A stretch of 64,000 nt of DNA from Eledone cirrhosa (taxonomy: Eukaryota; Mollusca; Cephalopoda; Octopoda; Eledonidae). The notes beneath the pieces were generated by a model. The model saw only the letters and a list, made by a program, of their open reading frames with translations. It searched no databases and had not been told where the DNA came from. Below are positions 1 to 9,422 of this stretch, piece by piece; the stretch's first letter is position 1; each line of letters begins with the position of its first letter. A program made the translations under genes and the position numbers. Location: positions 200,513,037-200,577,036 of the forward strand of contig OZ024740.1 of NCBI GenBank assembly GCA_964016885.1, written 5' to 3'.

Positions 1-466
1 CACCATCACCACCGGCGACAACCCCACCGCCAACAACACCTTCAACACCACCACCACAAGCACCAACATCGCAAACACAACAACAGAACACACACACCCA
101 GCAACAACGACAAGAAAATAGCAGAACCACACCCCACCCCAGAAAAACAAATGCACGGCAATAAACACACACAACAAGAAACTAATGACTTACATAATTG
201 AACACACAGACATTTCACAACGCCAACTAACATAAGACTGCTAAAAATAGCACAGAAACAATACACAAACATTAAAACGAAATTCCCCAACGCAGTTGGT
301 GATTTCAGGGACCTAGGAGGAACCATCAATTGAAGAGTATATTCAGACATTCTCTTAGAAGAGCCGACGACCAGCCGAAGGGACGATTCAACGGTCCCTT
401 CACCAGACGATCAAGTGAAAAGGGATGTAAAAACCATCCCTCCTCTACCAAAAGTACGGTAAGTGG
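1..466 (+). pseudogene. ORF1 3' end of LINE-A1
   Basis: Residues encoded at about 231-300 (KFPNAVGDF region) align with the end of ORF1 in copy A5 (KFPKDIGDF, near 56580). The first 200 bases encode the low-complexity His/Asn/Thr/Pro region typical of ORF1 between its zinc knuckle and its C-terminus. In this frame there is a TGA at 199-201 and another at 331-333, earlier than the end in A5, so this ORF1 seems broken although ORF2 is intact. ORF1 of this group is an RNA-binding, gag-like protein that packages the element RNA. Only the tail is in view. Confidence 0.55.
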
Positions 467-497
467 TCTTTCCCATCTTTTCCACTCTATTTTAAAC

Positions 498-3400
498 ATG
501 ACCTCACTCAGAATAGGCAGCATAAATGCGCGTGGCTTGGGGTCGTCATGGAAGCAGGGTCACCTGCTCAACGACCTCAGGTCACTAAACATAGATGTAG
601 TGGCCATCAGCGAGACCAGAATCTCCGAAGCACGGGCCTTCGCACCGATCTTCGGCGGCTACGATGTGTACGCATCTCCCAGCCGTCCTGGATCGGGTGG
701 AGGAGTTGCTGTGCTTTTTCGGAGAGGTTTGGATCTCGCCATACGGGCCATCTTCCTGGACCCAGAGGGTAAGCTGGTGGTGCTGGACGTGACCAGCGGA
801 GACGGGCAAGCTTTCAGGCTAGTGGCCGTCTATGCCCCGACAGGAGCAGGGCGGCCTGATTTCTTCCGGCGTCTGGAGACCTTTCTTGGAACGTCCCGCT
901 CTTTAGTGTTAGTGGGCGACTGGAACGGGATCTTAGATGCACGCTGGGACTGTGTGGGATTAGCGGATAGGGGTGGAGGGTGCAAGAGCCTCACCAACCT
1001 GCTCAGGCGTTTTGAACTGTCTGACAGGTACCGATTGAATTTCCCGAATGTGCCAATGTGGACTTGGACAAACCGCATAGGGTCATCCAGATCAGATCTA
1101 GATAGAGTATTTTGTAGGGAAATAGATAGGTCTAGCATAGGCTGTCCACAATTCAAGATAGTCAGCTACACGGACCACAAATTCGTGACCTGTGTGCTTG
1201 ACTTAGATAGGCTTCATAGACGAGGACCCGGCTACTGGAAGCTAAACGCGTCCTTACCAGCGCGCAAGGCCTACAGAGACCGGATTAGCGAACTAGTTAA
1301 GCGGGCGTTGACGGGGGCCATCGTCAACAACAAGTGGTGGTTTGCTCTGAAAAGAGCGATTAGAATAGAATCGATTAGGTTTAGTAAGGCTTTAGCAATA
1401 GAGAAAAATAGAGCAGAGGGAGAACTAGTTAGAAAATTAGACGAGGCGCTTAGCAAAGGCATTGCGACCGACGTGCTTGCGGCGAAATTGGCCCTTGACC
1501 AATTCTTCAATGCAAAGCACGAAGGCTGCGTTGTCATAGCTAGGGTGCGTGCTCTCAGACACGAGGGGACGAAAGCCGTTCAATGGGCCCGAGTGGCGGA
1601 GGCGCGTCGTGGCAACAAAGCCACGATCCGGTCTTTGGTGGACCACGACGGGCGCATGCTACTCGATCCCGGGCAAATGTGTGAAGCTTTTCAGCGACAC
1701 TTCCCTCAGCTGTTCGGGGGCAGCGGGGGGCCGGGTAGAGGGATGGACTTTAGTGTCTACCTCGACGGACTGCCGCGGCTCTCGGCCACTGAGGCGAAGT
1801 GTTGCGAAAAGCCGATAACAGCCGCTGAAGTACGGGAGGCAATGACTGGCTGCACAAGGGGTAAATCGCCTGGTTTGGATGGTCTGCCCTATGAACTTTA
1901 CGTACAGATGCCAGACTTGTTCGGAGGCCTCTTGGCGGACGTCTACTGCAACTGGCAACAGAACGGGAGAATTCCCAGTTCTGTGAGCCGAGGAGCGGTG
2001 GCACTGCTGAGAAAGGATCCGAACAAGGGGGATAACATAGACAATTTCCGGCCCATAACTCTGCTAAACACAGAGTTCAAGATTTTGGCCAAGGTGCTAG
2101 CAAAGAGGTTGGCGCTTGTCGTTGGTGGTCTGGTGGGAGAGGCGCAGACATGCGCCATTCCCGACAGATCCATCCACGACAACCTCCACCTCATGCGATA
2201 CATCGTAGAGAGGGTAGCTAGGGAACCTGGCACGGGTGGGTCCTTGATCAATTTAGATCAGTCGAAAGCTTTCGATAGGGTCCACCATCGTTACCTAGCG
2301 GCAGTCCTGAGGGCGGCTGGCTTTGGGCCCGTCTTCAGAGGCTGGATCGCTGCCATGCACAGCGACATCTGCTCTGTGGTGAGAGTGAACGGTCACCTGT
2401 CGGAACCGTTCAACATCATGCGCTCGGTCCGCCAAGGATGTCCCCTCTCGTCCCTCTTGTACGTATTGACTCTCGAGCCATTACTGCACAAACTGGAGAC
2501 GTTGAGGGGAGTCCCGCGCGAACTAGGATGCGGAAGATCCGTGTCAGCATATGCGGACGATGTCACCGTAGTGGTGTCGAACGCCAAACACATCGAGGCG
2601 ATCGGCACTACACTAAGAGAATACGAAGCGGTGACAGGAGCAATGATCAACCAGGAAAAGTCAGTGGGCCTGCAGCTCGGCACCTGGAGAGGCAAGTCCA
2701 TGCCGTCCAACAGCGTCGTCGGGCGCTGGACGGACGGACCGGTTAAATTGCTAGGGGTCTGGTTCGGTCCGGACCTCCAGACGGACAAAAACTGGGACGA
2801 GGTGACGAGCAGGGTGGCTTCTCTCACCAAGAAATGGGCGGAGAGGAAGCTATCCCTGAAAGGTCGAGCGGAGGTGGCTAACGCGTACATCGCGTCTGTC
2901 ATCTGCTACCGCCTAACCGTCGTACCTTGTCCTAAGCCTCGCCTGACTGCGCTGGAGCGTTTGCTCTTTCGCTTTTTGTGGAAGGGACGTGCTCCGATGG
3001 TCAGGCGGTCCATCTGTTGTCAACACCCGCTACGTGGAGGGCTGGGCATGCCGTGGCTGATGATGCGCAGGCACGCGCTCAGGCTACGACATCTCCACCT
3101 CTTCCTCGACGGTGATCAGGTGTGGTCGCCGTTTGCTAGACGCGTTTTTCCCCAGCTCGTTTCCTTGACGGAGCTGCAGTCCTGGGTCAAGCGAAGACCG
3201 AGAAGGAGCGCCTGGAGACTGGAATGTCTTCAGGCGCTCACAGCCCTCGACCAATCGGGCAATGTGATCGGTGGAAACTCCACCTCGGCGTTCTATAGAG
3301 GATTAGTGGAGGGGAAGAGCGACGACGTACTTGGGGAAACTCTAGGCGTCGACGAAAATCAACTAGCCAATCTCTTCGGAAGAACTTTCGGGCCGGGGCC

Positions 3401-3917
3401 TATGGACAACTTCCAGAAATCTCTGGCCTGGCAGTGCTACCGAGGAGCCTTGCCAGTTCGGGATAAACTCTACAGGCATGGAGGTGCCGTCAGCCGGGCA
3501 TGTCCGAGATGCGCGCAGGGCGACGAAACCGTCCTGCACGCACTCGTCCAGTGTCCGAAAATTGCTGACTTGTGGGTTTATGTCGAACACCTGCTGTCGC
3601 GTTTAGGACGGATCCAGCTATCATCTGAGTCTATCGTGAGGATTGCCCCGCCCTCCTCCTTTAGCCGGGAAGGGCAGGCAGTTTTTATCTGTCTGGTGGC
3701 CATGGCGAAAGAGATAGTATGGTGGACACGTTTGAAAGGGCTGAAGACGAGCACTTACCTCTTCGGTGATGCTCTGATTGACTTTTTCAAATTTCATTTG
3801 AAAAGGAAAATCAGAGTAGAGAAGGAAGTGCTCTCTTCCGAGCATTTTGTTGAAAGATGGGTGAGAGAAGCAAGAATGGCCCGAGTGAATGGCCCGACTC
3901 TGAGTATATATCTGTAA
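498..3917 (+). CDS. LINE-A ORF2: APE endonuclease-reverse transcriptase, intact (1139 aa)
   Basis: The protein nicks genomic DNA and copies the element RNA at the nick. APE residues are visible: N10 in GSINARGL, E39 in SETRI, Y112 in VYAPTG, D141 and N143 in GDWNG, and D226/H227 in TDHK. The RT core spans about 515-830: NFRPITLLN, motif A D587 in LDQSKAFDRV, motif B RQGCPLSSLLY, motif C YADD at 685-688. A C-terminal knuckle CX2CX8HX4C lies at C1002, C1005, H1014 and C1019. The ATG at 498 is chosen because the same Met begins ORF2 in copy A5 and follows a conserved pyrimidine tract. The open frame extends back to 330, but that part overlaps ORF1. No stop or frameshift is present, unlike all other copies here. 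Confidence 0.9.
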   Translation: MTSLRIGSINARGLGSSWKQGHLLNDLRSLNIDVVAISETRISEARAFAPIFGGYDVYASPSRPGSGGGVAVLFRRGLDLAIRAIFLDPEGKLVVLDVTSGDGQAFRLVAVYAPTGAGRPDFFRRLETFLGTSRSLVLVGDWNGILDARWDCVGLADRGGGCKSLTNLLRRFELSDRYRLNFPNVPMWTWTNRIGSSRSDLDRVFCREIDRSSIGCPQFKIVSYTDHKFVTCVLDLDRLHRRGPGYWKLNASLPARKAYRDRISELVKRALTGAIVNNKWWFALKRAIRIESIRFSKALAIEKNRAEGELVRKLDEALSKGIATDVLAAKLALDQFFNAKHEGCVVIARVRALRHEGTKAVQWARVAEARRGNKATIRSLVDHDGRMLLDPGQMCEAFQRHFPQLFGGSGGPGRGMDFSVYLDGLPRLSATEAKCCEKPITAAEVREAMTGCTRGKSPGLDGLPYELYVQMPDLFGGLLADVYCNWQQNGRIPSSVSRGAVALLRKDPNKGDNIDNFRPITLLNTEFKILAKVLAKRLALVVGGLVGEAQTCAIPDRSIHDNLHLMRYIVERVAREPGTGGSLINLDQSKAFDRVHHRYLAAVLRAAGFGPVFRGWIAAMHSDICSVVRVNGHLSEPFNIMRSVRQGCPLSSLLYVLTLEPLLHKLETLRGVPRELGCGRSVSAYADDVTVVVSNAKHIEAIGTTLREYEAVTGAMINQEKSVGLQLGTWRGKSMPSNSVVGRWTDGPVKLLGVWFGPDLQTDKNWDEVTSRVASLTKKWAERKLSLKGRAEVANAYIASVICYRLTVVPCPKPRLTALERLLFRFLWKGRAPMVRRSICCQHPLRGGLGMPWLMMRRHALRLRHLHLFLDGDQVWSPFARRVFPQLVSLTELQSWVKRRPRRSAWRLECLQALTALDQSGNVIGGNSTSAFYRGLVEGKSDDVLGETLGVDENQLANLFGRTFGPGPMDNFQKSLAWQCYRGALPVRDKLYRHGGAVSRACPRCAQGDETVLHALVQCPKIADLWVYVEHLLSRLGRIQLSSESIVRIAPPSSFSREGQAVFICLVAMAKEIVWWTRLKGLKTSTYLFGDALIDFFKFHLKRKIRVEKEVLSSEHFVERWVREARMARVNGPTLSIYL

Positions 3918-4164
3918 ACTAAAGGTGGAAAACTGGGAGAGGGCACTTGCCTTGGTGGTCAGGGTCATTGTGGCTTTTTACTGGGCTTTCTCCACAAATG
4001 TCCCTCCGAAGTCTCCCCCCTATTGGGGAATTTTTTCATTGTTATTTTCATTGTTATTTTTGTTACATCCTCTGTTTTTGTTTTTTTACACGCAGAAATG
4101 CCCATTTGTACCGTCCTGCATTGTCCTGCACTGTCCTTAATGTCTACTTTATGTAAACCCTTGT

Positions 4165-4178
4165 GGTTAATAAAGAAA

Positions 4179-4243
<65 letters not shown>
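4165..4243 (+). repeat. LINE-A1 poly(A) signal and (ATT)n tail
   Basis: AATAAA at 4169-4174 is followed by AAATC and then about 21 ATT units (4181-4243). The segment CTTGTGG..AATAAA..AATCATT recurs at the 3' end of the A and B copies, so it is probably the 3' end recognised for reverse transcription. The tract runs straight into LINE-B1. Confidence 0.85.
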
Positions 4244-4246
<3 letters not shown>

Positions 4247-7200
4247 ATCACAAATTTGTGATCTGTACGGGCGACCTAAATAAAACGCGTAGGTTAGGAC
4301 CGGGTTACTGGAAGCTGAACATGTCATTTCCGGCACGTAAGGCTTACAGGGACCGAGTCAACAAGTTAGTTAAGCAAAAGTTGACTGGGGGGATCATCAA
4401 CAACAGATGGTGGGGGGCTCTCAAAAGAGAGATTAGAGTAACTTCGATAGAGTTCAGCAAAGAACTAACGTTAGAGAAAAATAGAAAGGAGGGGGAGCTG
4501 GTAGATAAGTTAGACGAGGCTATTTGTAGTGGCATCGCAACTGACGTGCTAGCGGCGAGAATGGCATTAGACCATTTCTTCAATGCGAAACACAAAGGTT
4601 GCATTGTCAGAGCTAAGGCGCGTGCGCTAAGAAACGAGGGAACTAAAGCTGTTCGATGGGCCCGCGTGCGGAGGCGCAGCGTGGTAATAAAACCACAATT
4701 CGGTCTTTGGCGGACCGAGACGGATACGAGATAAGCGATTCCAAGCGGATGTGTGAGGCCTTTCGCCAGCACTTTGCTCGGTTGTTCAGGGAGAGTGGCG
4801 AGTCAGAGAGAGTAGCAGATTTCAGTCCCTACCTTGACGGCTTGCCGCGCATCTCGACGGTCGACGCTGAGCGCTGCGAAAGGCCGATTACTTCAGCCGA
4901 AATTCAGGACGCCCTTGTCGGCTGCATGAGGCGCAGGTCACCCGGTTTGGATGGCCTGCCCTACGAGCTTTACGTAAATATGCCAGACTTGTTCTCCGAA
5001 CTCCTCGAAGCACTATACTGTAACTGGTAGCAGAATGGGAGTATTCCCAGTTCTGTGAGCAGAGCAGTGGTGACGCTGATAAGGAAAGACGAAATCAAGA
5101 GGGATACATTAGGCAACTTCAGGCCCATAACTCTGCTCAACACAGAGTTTAAGATTTTGGCCAAGGTGTTAGCAAAGAGATTGGCGCTTGTCGTCGAGGA
5201 TTTGGTTGGGGAGGCGCAAACTTGCGCAATCCCAGCCAGGTCCATACACGACAATCTCCACCTCATGCGATACATCATAGAGAGGGTAGGGTGTAAACCT
5301 GGCTTCGGTGGGGCACTGATCAATTTAGATCAATCGAAAGCATTCGATAGTGTCGACCATCGGTATCTGGAGTTTGTCCTCAAAGCAGCTGGCTTCGGTC
5401 CTGTCTTTAGAAGCTGGATCGTTGCAATGCACAGCGGCACACGCTCGGTGGTCAAGGTTAATGGTCACCTCTCGGAACCATTTCGGCTCTCCCGATCGGT
5501 CCGTCAAGGGTGCCCTCTCTCTTCCCTTCTGTACGTATTGACTCTCGAGCCTTTACTGCGGAAGCTGGAGCTGTTGCAGGGCATCGCGCTCGAACCGGGA
5601 CGTGGAAAGTCTGTGTCGGCTTATGCGGACGACATCACCGTGATGGTGTCGAACACCTCAGAAATCGAGGTGGTCGGCACCTTATTGAAGGAATATGAAA
5701 GGTTGACAGGAGCCAAACTTAACCCTGAAAAGTCGGTGGGCTTGCAGCTCGGAACCTGGAGAGGCAAGCCCATGCCGTCCAACAGCGTCGTGGGGGCTCT
5801 GGACGGACGGTCCAGTAAAGTTACTCGGGGTTTGGTTCGGACCAGACCTCCAGGTGGAAAAGAATTGGGACGAGGTAACGAGCAGAGTAGCCAGTCTCAC
5901 CCAAAAATGGGCTGGGAGGAAGCTATCACTGAAAGGTCGCGCGGAGGTGGCGAATGCGTACATCGCGTCCGTCATCTACTACCGCCTAACCGTCGTGCCT
6001 TGCCCCGGTCCGCGCCTCGTCAAGCTGGAACGGCTCCTCTTCAAATTCTTGTGGAGGGGACAAGTTCCGTTGGTGAGGCGGTTCATCTGCTGCCAGCACC
6101 CTCTACGCGGAGGGCTGGGCATGCCGTGGCTAATGATGAGCAGACATGCGTTGAGGCTGCGACATCTCCAGATATTCTGCCTCAATGGTGAACAGCTGTG
6201 GTTGCCGTATATCAGACGGGCCTTTCCGCAGCTCATTTCTTTGACTGAGCTGCAGTCCTGGGTCAAGAAGAGACCGAGACTGGGTGACTGGCACCTGGAA
6301 TGTTGCCAGGCACTCACTGCACTCTACCAAGCGGGCAATGCGATCAGTGGAACTTCCACTCTCGAGTTCTATAGAGGATTAGTGGTGGGCAAGTGCGATG
6401 ACGCACTCGGAGAAGCTTTGGGCCTCGACGAAGTCGAACTGACCAGTCTGTACCGGAGGACTTTTGAGCCGGGGACGATGGACAATTTCCAGAAATCCCT
6501 CGCTTGGCAGTGCTACCGGGAGGCACTGCCGGTTCGGGATAAACTCTTCAGGCACGGAAGTGCTGTCAGACGGACCTGCCCAAGATGCGCACAGAACGAC
6601 GAAACCGTTCTACACGCACTTGTCCAATGTCCGTGCATTACTGACTTGTGGAGTTATGTTGAACAGCTACTGTCGCGTGTGGAACGAATCCGGCTATCGG
6701 CCGAGTCCATAGTGAAGATCGAGCCGCCACCTTCCTTAGGTCAGGAAGAGCAGGAAATTTTCCTCTGTCTGGTGGCAGTTGCGAAAGAGATTATATGGTG
6801 GACCAGGTTGAAACGACTAAAGACAGACACTTTTCTCTTCGGCCAATCCCTCATCAACTTCTTCAAGTTTCACCTGGAAAGGAGGGTGAGGGTGGAGAGA
6901 GAAGTGCTGCCCCCCAGTACATTTGCTAAAAGGTGGGTGAATGTGGCAAGAATGGCTCGTGTTAATGGGCCTACTCTGACCATGCGCCTATAGGCTAGAT
7001 AACTTGAGGAGAGGGGTGCTCCTGGGTGCCCTAGAAGCGCAGGGTGGTTCAGGATTGGTGGGGTACCCGAATCACCCCAGGGTCGTCTATGCATAGTTTA
7101 TTTTATATTTTTATATTTTCATTGTTAAATTAGTCTTGCCATTGTGCACTTTTACTCGACCTTATTGTAAACCCCCACTGTCCCTGTATTTATATTGTCC

Positions 7201-7260
7201 CCTACATGTCGGCCCTTGTGGCTAATAAATGAAATCATTATTATTATTATTATTATTATT
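4241..7260 (+). mobile_element. LINE-B1, 5'-truncated Tx1/L1-like LINE
   Basis: The copy begins inside ORF2, at the end of the endonuclease domain, and ends with AATAAA (7224-7229) and (ATT)n (7237-7260). It is a second lineage: A and B ORF2 proteins share the same architecture and motifs but differ clearly in residues, 3' UTR and ORF1. The left junction shares the bases TATT between the A1 tail and the LINE-B sequence. Its 3' UTR matches B3 much better than B2 or B4, which defines a B' subtype. Full-length B2 starts directly after its tail. Confidence 0.85.
4258..6993 (+). pseudogene. LINE-B1 ORF2 remnant (RT and C-terminal knuckle)
   Basis: This remnant retains most of the RT and the C-terminus: NFRPITLLN near 5120, LDQSKAFDSV near 5330, QGCPLSSLLY near 5510, YADD near 5620 and the CPRC..H..C knuckle near 6580. 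It is broken by a frameshift near 4665 (one base lost in the ARV segment), a TAG at about 5028 replacing a Gln codon, and a frameshift near 5790 where GGGGGCTCTGG replaces the family sequence. The endonuclease is absent. It cannot make a functional protein. Confidence 0.85.
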
Positions 7261-7360
7261 GACTATGAACGGACGTCTCTTTACTCTCTCTCGTAAGTTT
7301 ATTTATTTACCTGTCAAAACCTATATATTGAATTTGTTGTTGCTGTGAAGAGGAAAGAAT

Positions 7361-7389
7361 AATATTTGAGCCTTTTGGCCCAAATATTT
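7361..7389 (+). promoter_or_regulatory. Short inverted repeat in LINE-B2 5' UTR
   Basis: Arms AATATTTGAGCC and GGCCCAAATATT flank a short T-rich loop about 55 bp before the ORF1 start. A similar inverted repeat sits at the equivalent place in B4 (48746-48774), with a changed base giving a G-T pair. It may form a hairpin in the element RNA. Function is unknown. Confidence 0.45.
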
Positions 7390-7443
7390 GAACGCTTTTA
7401 CATTTTAAAAAAATTATCGAAAGAATAAAAAAATAAAATAAAC

Positions 7444-9390
7444 ATGGCTGAGCCACGCCCCCCAGCGATATGTCTGCTGTCGTGCGACAACGACGAAAAA
7501 GTTGAGAGGGGCGCTACCTAGAAATTAACAGGAATTGATACAACAAACAACACCATAAACAATGTGAACAAAGACAGCAATGATAACAACACTGGGAACT
7601 CTAATTTTGAAAAAAATGACAGTAACAGCGACAAGGAAAATACAGATAACAAAAAAAATGACAAATGCAACAACAATATCAACACCACTAACATGAAAAG
7701 AAATAGCGACAACACCAACAGCAACAATACCAACTGCACCGAGAACAACGGAGGCACCAAAGACAACAATGATAACAACAACAACACCAACAACAACAAC
7801 GACAACAACAACAACACGCGCAACGACAACAAGAAGAACACTTTCGCTGCGGCAGCAGCCAAAAAGGGGCCATGCTTCAACATAAACCTCTCAAACAAAG
7901 ATGAGAAGTTGGCCCAGGCCTGGAAGCTCATCAAGCAAGAGCAAACCTGGGCCAACTTAACTGATATTGAGGCAGTGGAGCGCAGAACGGTGCATTATAG
8001 ATGCATCGCAGCACAAACCAAAAGGGCAGCTTTAATTCCACAAGCAGATGTTGAAGTCGCGCTGAGGTGCATCAGAGATGACACCGAATACATAGCGAGG
8101 GGCAGACAGTACGGCAAAATTTCGGTACTGTTTAAGTCAGAAGCCCTCGCTATAAAACACGCTATGACTCCCTGCAAAACCAGCAAGGTCATAATGTACC
8201 CATCCCACATGGGAAAAAGAACGACCCGTCTCTGCATTCCCAGAATCCCACCAGGACTTGACGTGTGGTGGCTTCTGGGATGTGTGATTGTGGAGGGGAC
8301 GGATACCGTCCCGATAGAATTGACAAGAGCTGCCAGAGAGGGCTGGTCCGGGGTTACCCTGGAGATACTTCTCCAGATCAGGCCCGAGAATGTGAAGACA
8401 ATCCCGAACCACATCCGCCTTCAGAATGGGACGTCATTCATATTATGACCGAGGGTGAAAGGCCGCAGTGTTTTGTTTGTGGGGAAAAAACACATTTGCG
8501 AGCCTTCTGCCCTCAACTGCTGAAAGATGCAAGGGGTCGAAGGGCTTCACTGCTGCCGACGCCGTGGCGAGGACTACATCCAACACCAGCACCGGCAAAA
8601 CCACCAGCACCAACACCAATAGAAAGACCACCAGCAACATTGACCACCCAGGGGGGAAACGAGGAAAGTTGTCAAATTCCCCCTCCCCCCAAAAATACAC
8701 ACACCAATAAAAACATAAACACACACACAGACACACTTACAGACACAGATCCCTCATCTACCAGTAGTGAAGATGAGGGAAAAACCAAATCCCCCAAAAT
8801 ACAGAAAAAGGAAACACAAAAAGAAAAGAAAAACTCAACAAAGCACAAAATCACCCACTATAAGAAATGCAGAGACCACCCACGCAAACATCTCCCCAAA
8901 AACACCAACATCAACACCACCATCACCATCACCAGAATCCCCCAAACGCAAACAACCTAAACAGACCCAAGAACTAATACACACACAAACATCTGAAACC
9001 ACAGACACCGCACTCACAACAAAAACAGACACAACCGAAACAACACCATCAAAACCATCACCACCATAGCCACACAAAGAAATAAAATCACACCAACAAA
9101 ACATACAAATCTTCGAGCTCGTCAGGAGGGCCAACAAAGAACTGATGACCCTCGTAGCACGAAGTGAAGATATACAAAAAGAGGGGGAAATTTTTAAATC
9201 GATCACATTTCGCGTGCCGGAAGATTTGTTTCTGGTGCGAATGTCGCTCGATTTATACAAAGAGATACGAGACGTGGGAACCACGAACGTAAAAACCACT
9301 TCAAGACTTTTAAAGGGGTTCCCAAAAGAAACCCCACCAACTATGGAGGTCGAACAACCCGACCTTCACAAGAGCCCGGAAGGTAAGTAA
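7444..9390 (+). pseudogene. LINE-B2 ORF1 (gag-like RNA-binding protein), broken
   Basis: ATG at 7444 starts MAEPRPPAICLLSCDND, shared with B4. A TAG near 7520 ends that stretch. Then comes an Asn/Thr/Asp-rich region (about 7560-7840), a conserved globular part starting near FAAAAAKKG, and after a frameshift near 8430 the zinc knuckle CFVCGEKTHLRAFC (CX2CX4HX4C, near 8470). A Thr/Pro/Lys-rich region and a conserved C-terminal part (about 9120-9390, KELMTLVARSEDI) follow. In this LINE group ORF1 binds element RNA. The stop and frameshifts disable it. Confidence 0.75.
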
Positions 9391-9422
9391 ACCTTCCGTC
9401 TCTCTCTTTTTAACCTGCTAAA

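Larger units (their letters stand above)
1..4243 (+). mobile_element. LINE-A1, Tx1/L1-like non-LTR retrotransposon (5' end outside window)
   Basis: This is an autonomous retrotransposon. Visible parts are the end of ORF1, a short inter-ORF stretch, an uninterrupted ORF2 (498-3917), a 3' UTR of about 260 bp, AATAAA at 4169-4174 and an (ATT)n tail at 4181-4243. ORF2 carries an N-terminal APE endonuclease and an RT whose motifs match my recollection of the Tx1 group, for example LDQSKAFDRV and RQGCPLSSLLYVLTLEP. It is the best-preserved copy in the window. LINE-B1 follows on its tail with no spacer. The clade call is from motif memory; it could be another L1-superfamily lineage. Confidence 0.85.

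Noticed and set aside
330..497. Upstream in-frame extension of the LINE-A1 ORF2 (first Met at 330)
   Set aside because: It overlaps the ORF1 end, is not conserved in A5, and the conserved start MTSLRIGSINARG lies at 498 after the pyrimidine tract.
7518..7955. Leu/Val-rich minus-strand frame that looks like a membrane protein
   Set aside because: It is the antisense of the Asn/Thr-rich ORF1 of LINE-B2. Equivalent antisense frames occur at 48799-49313 and 62909-63199.
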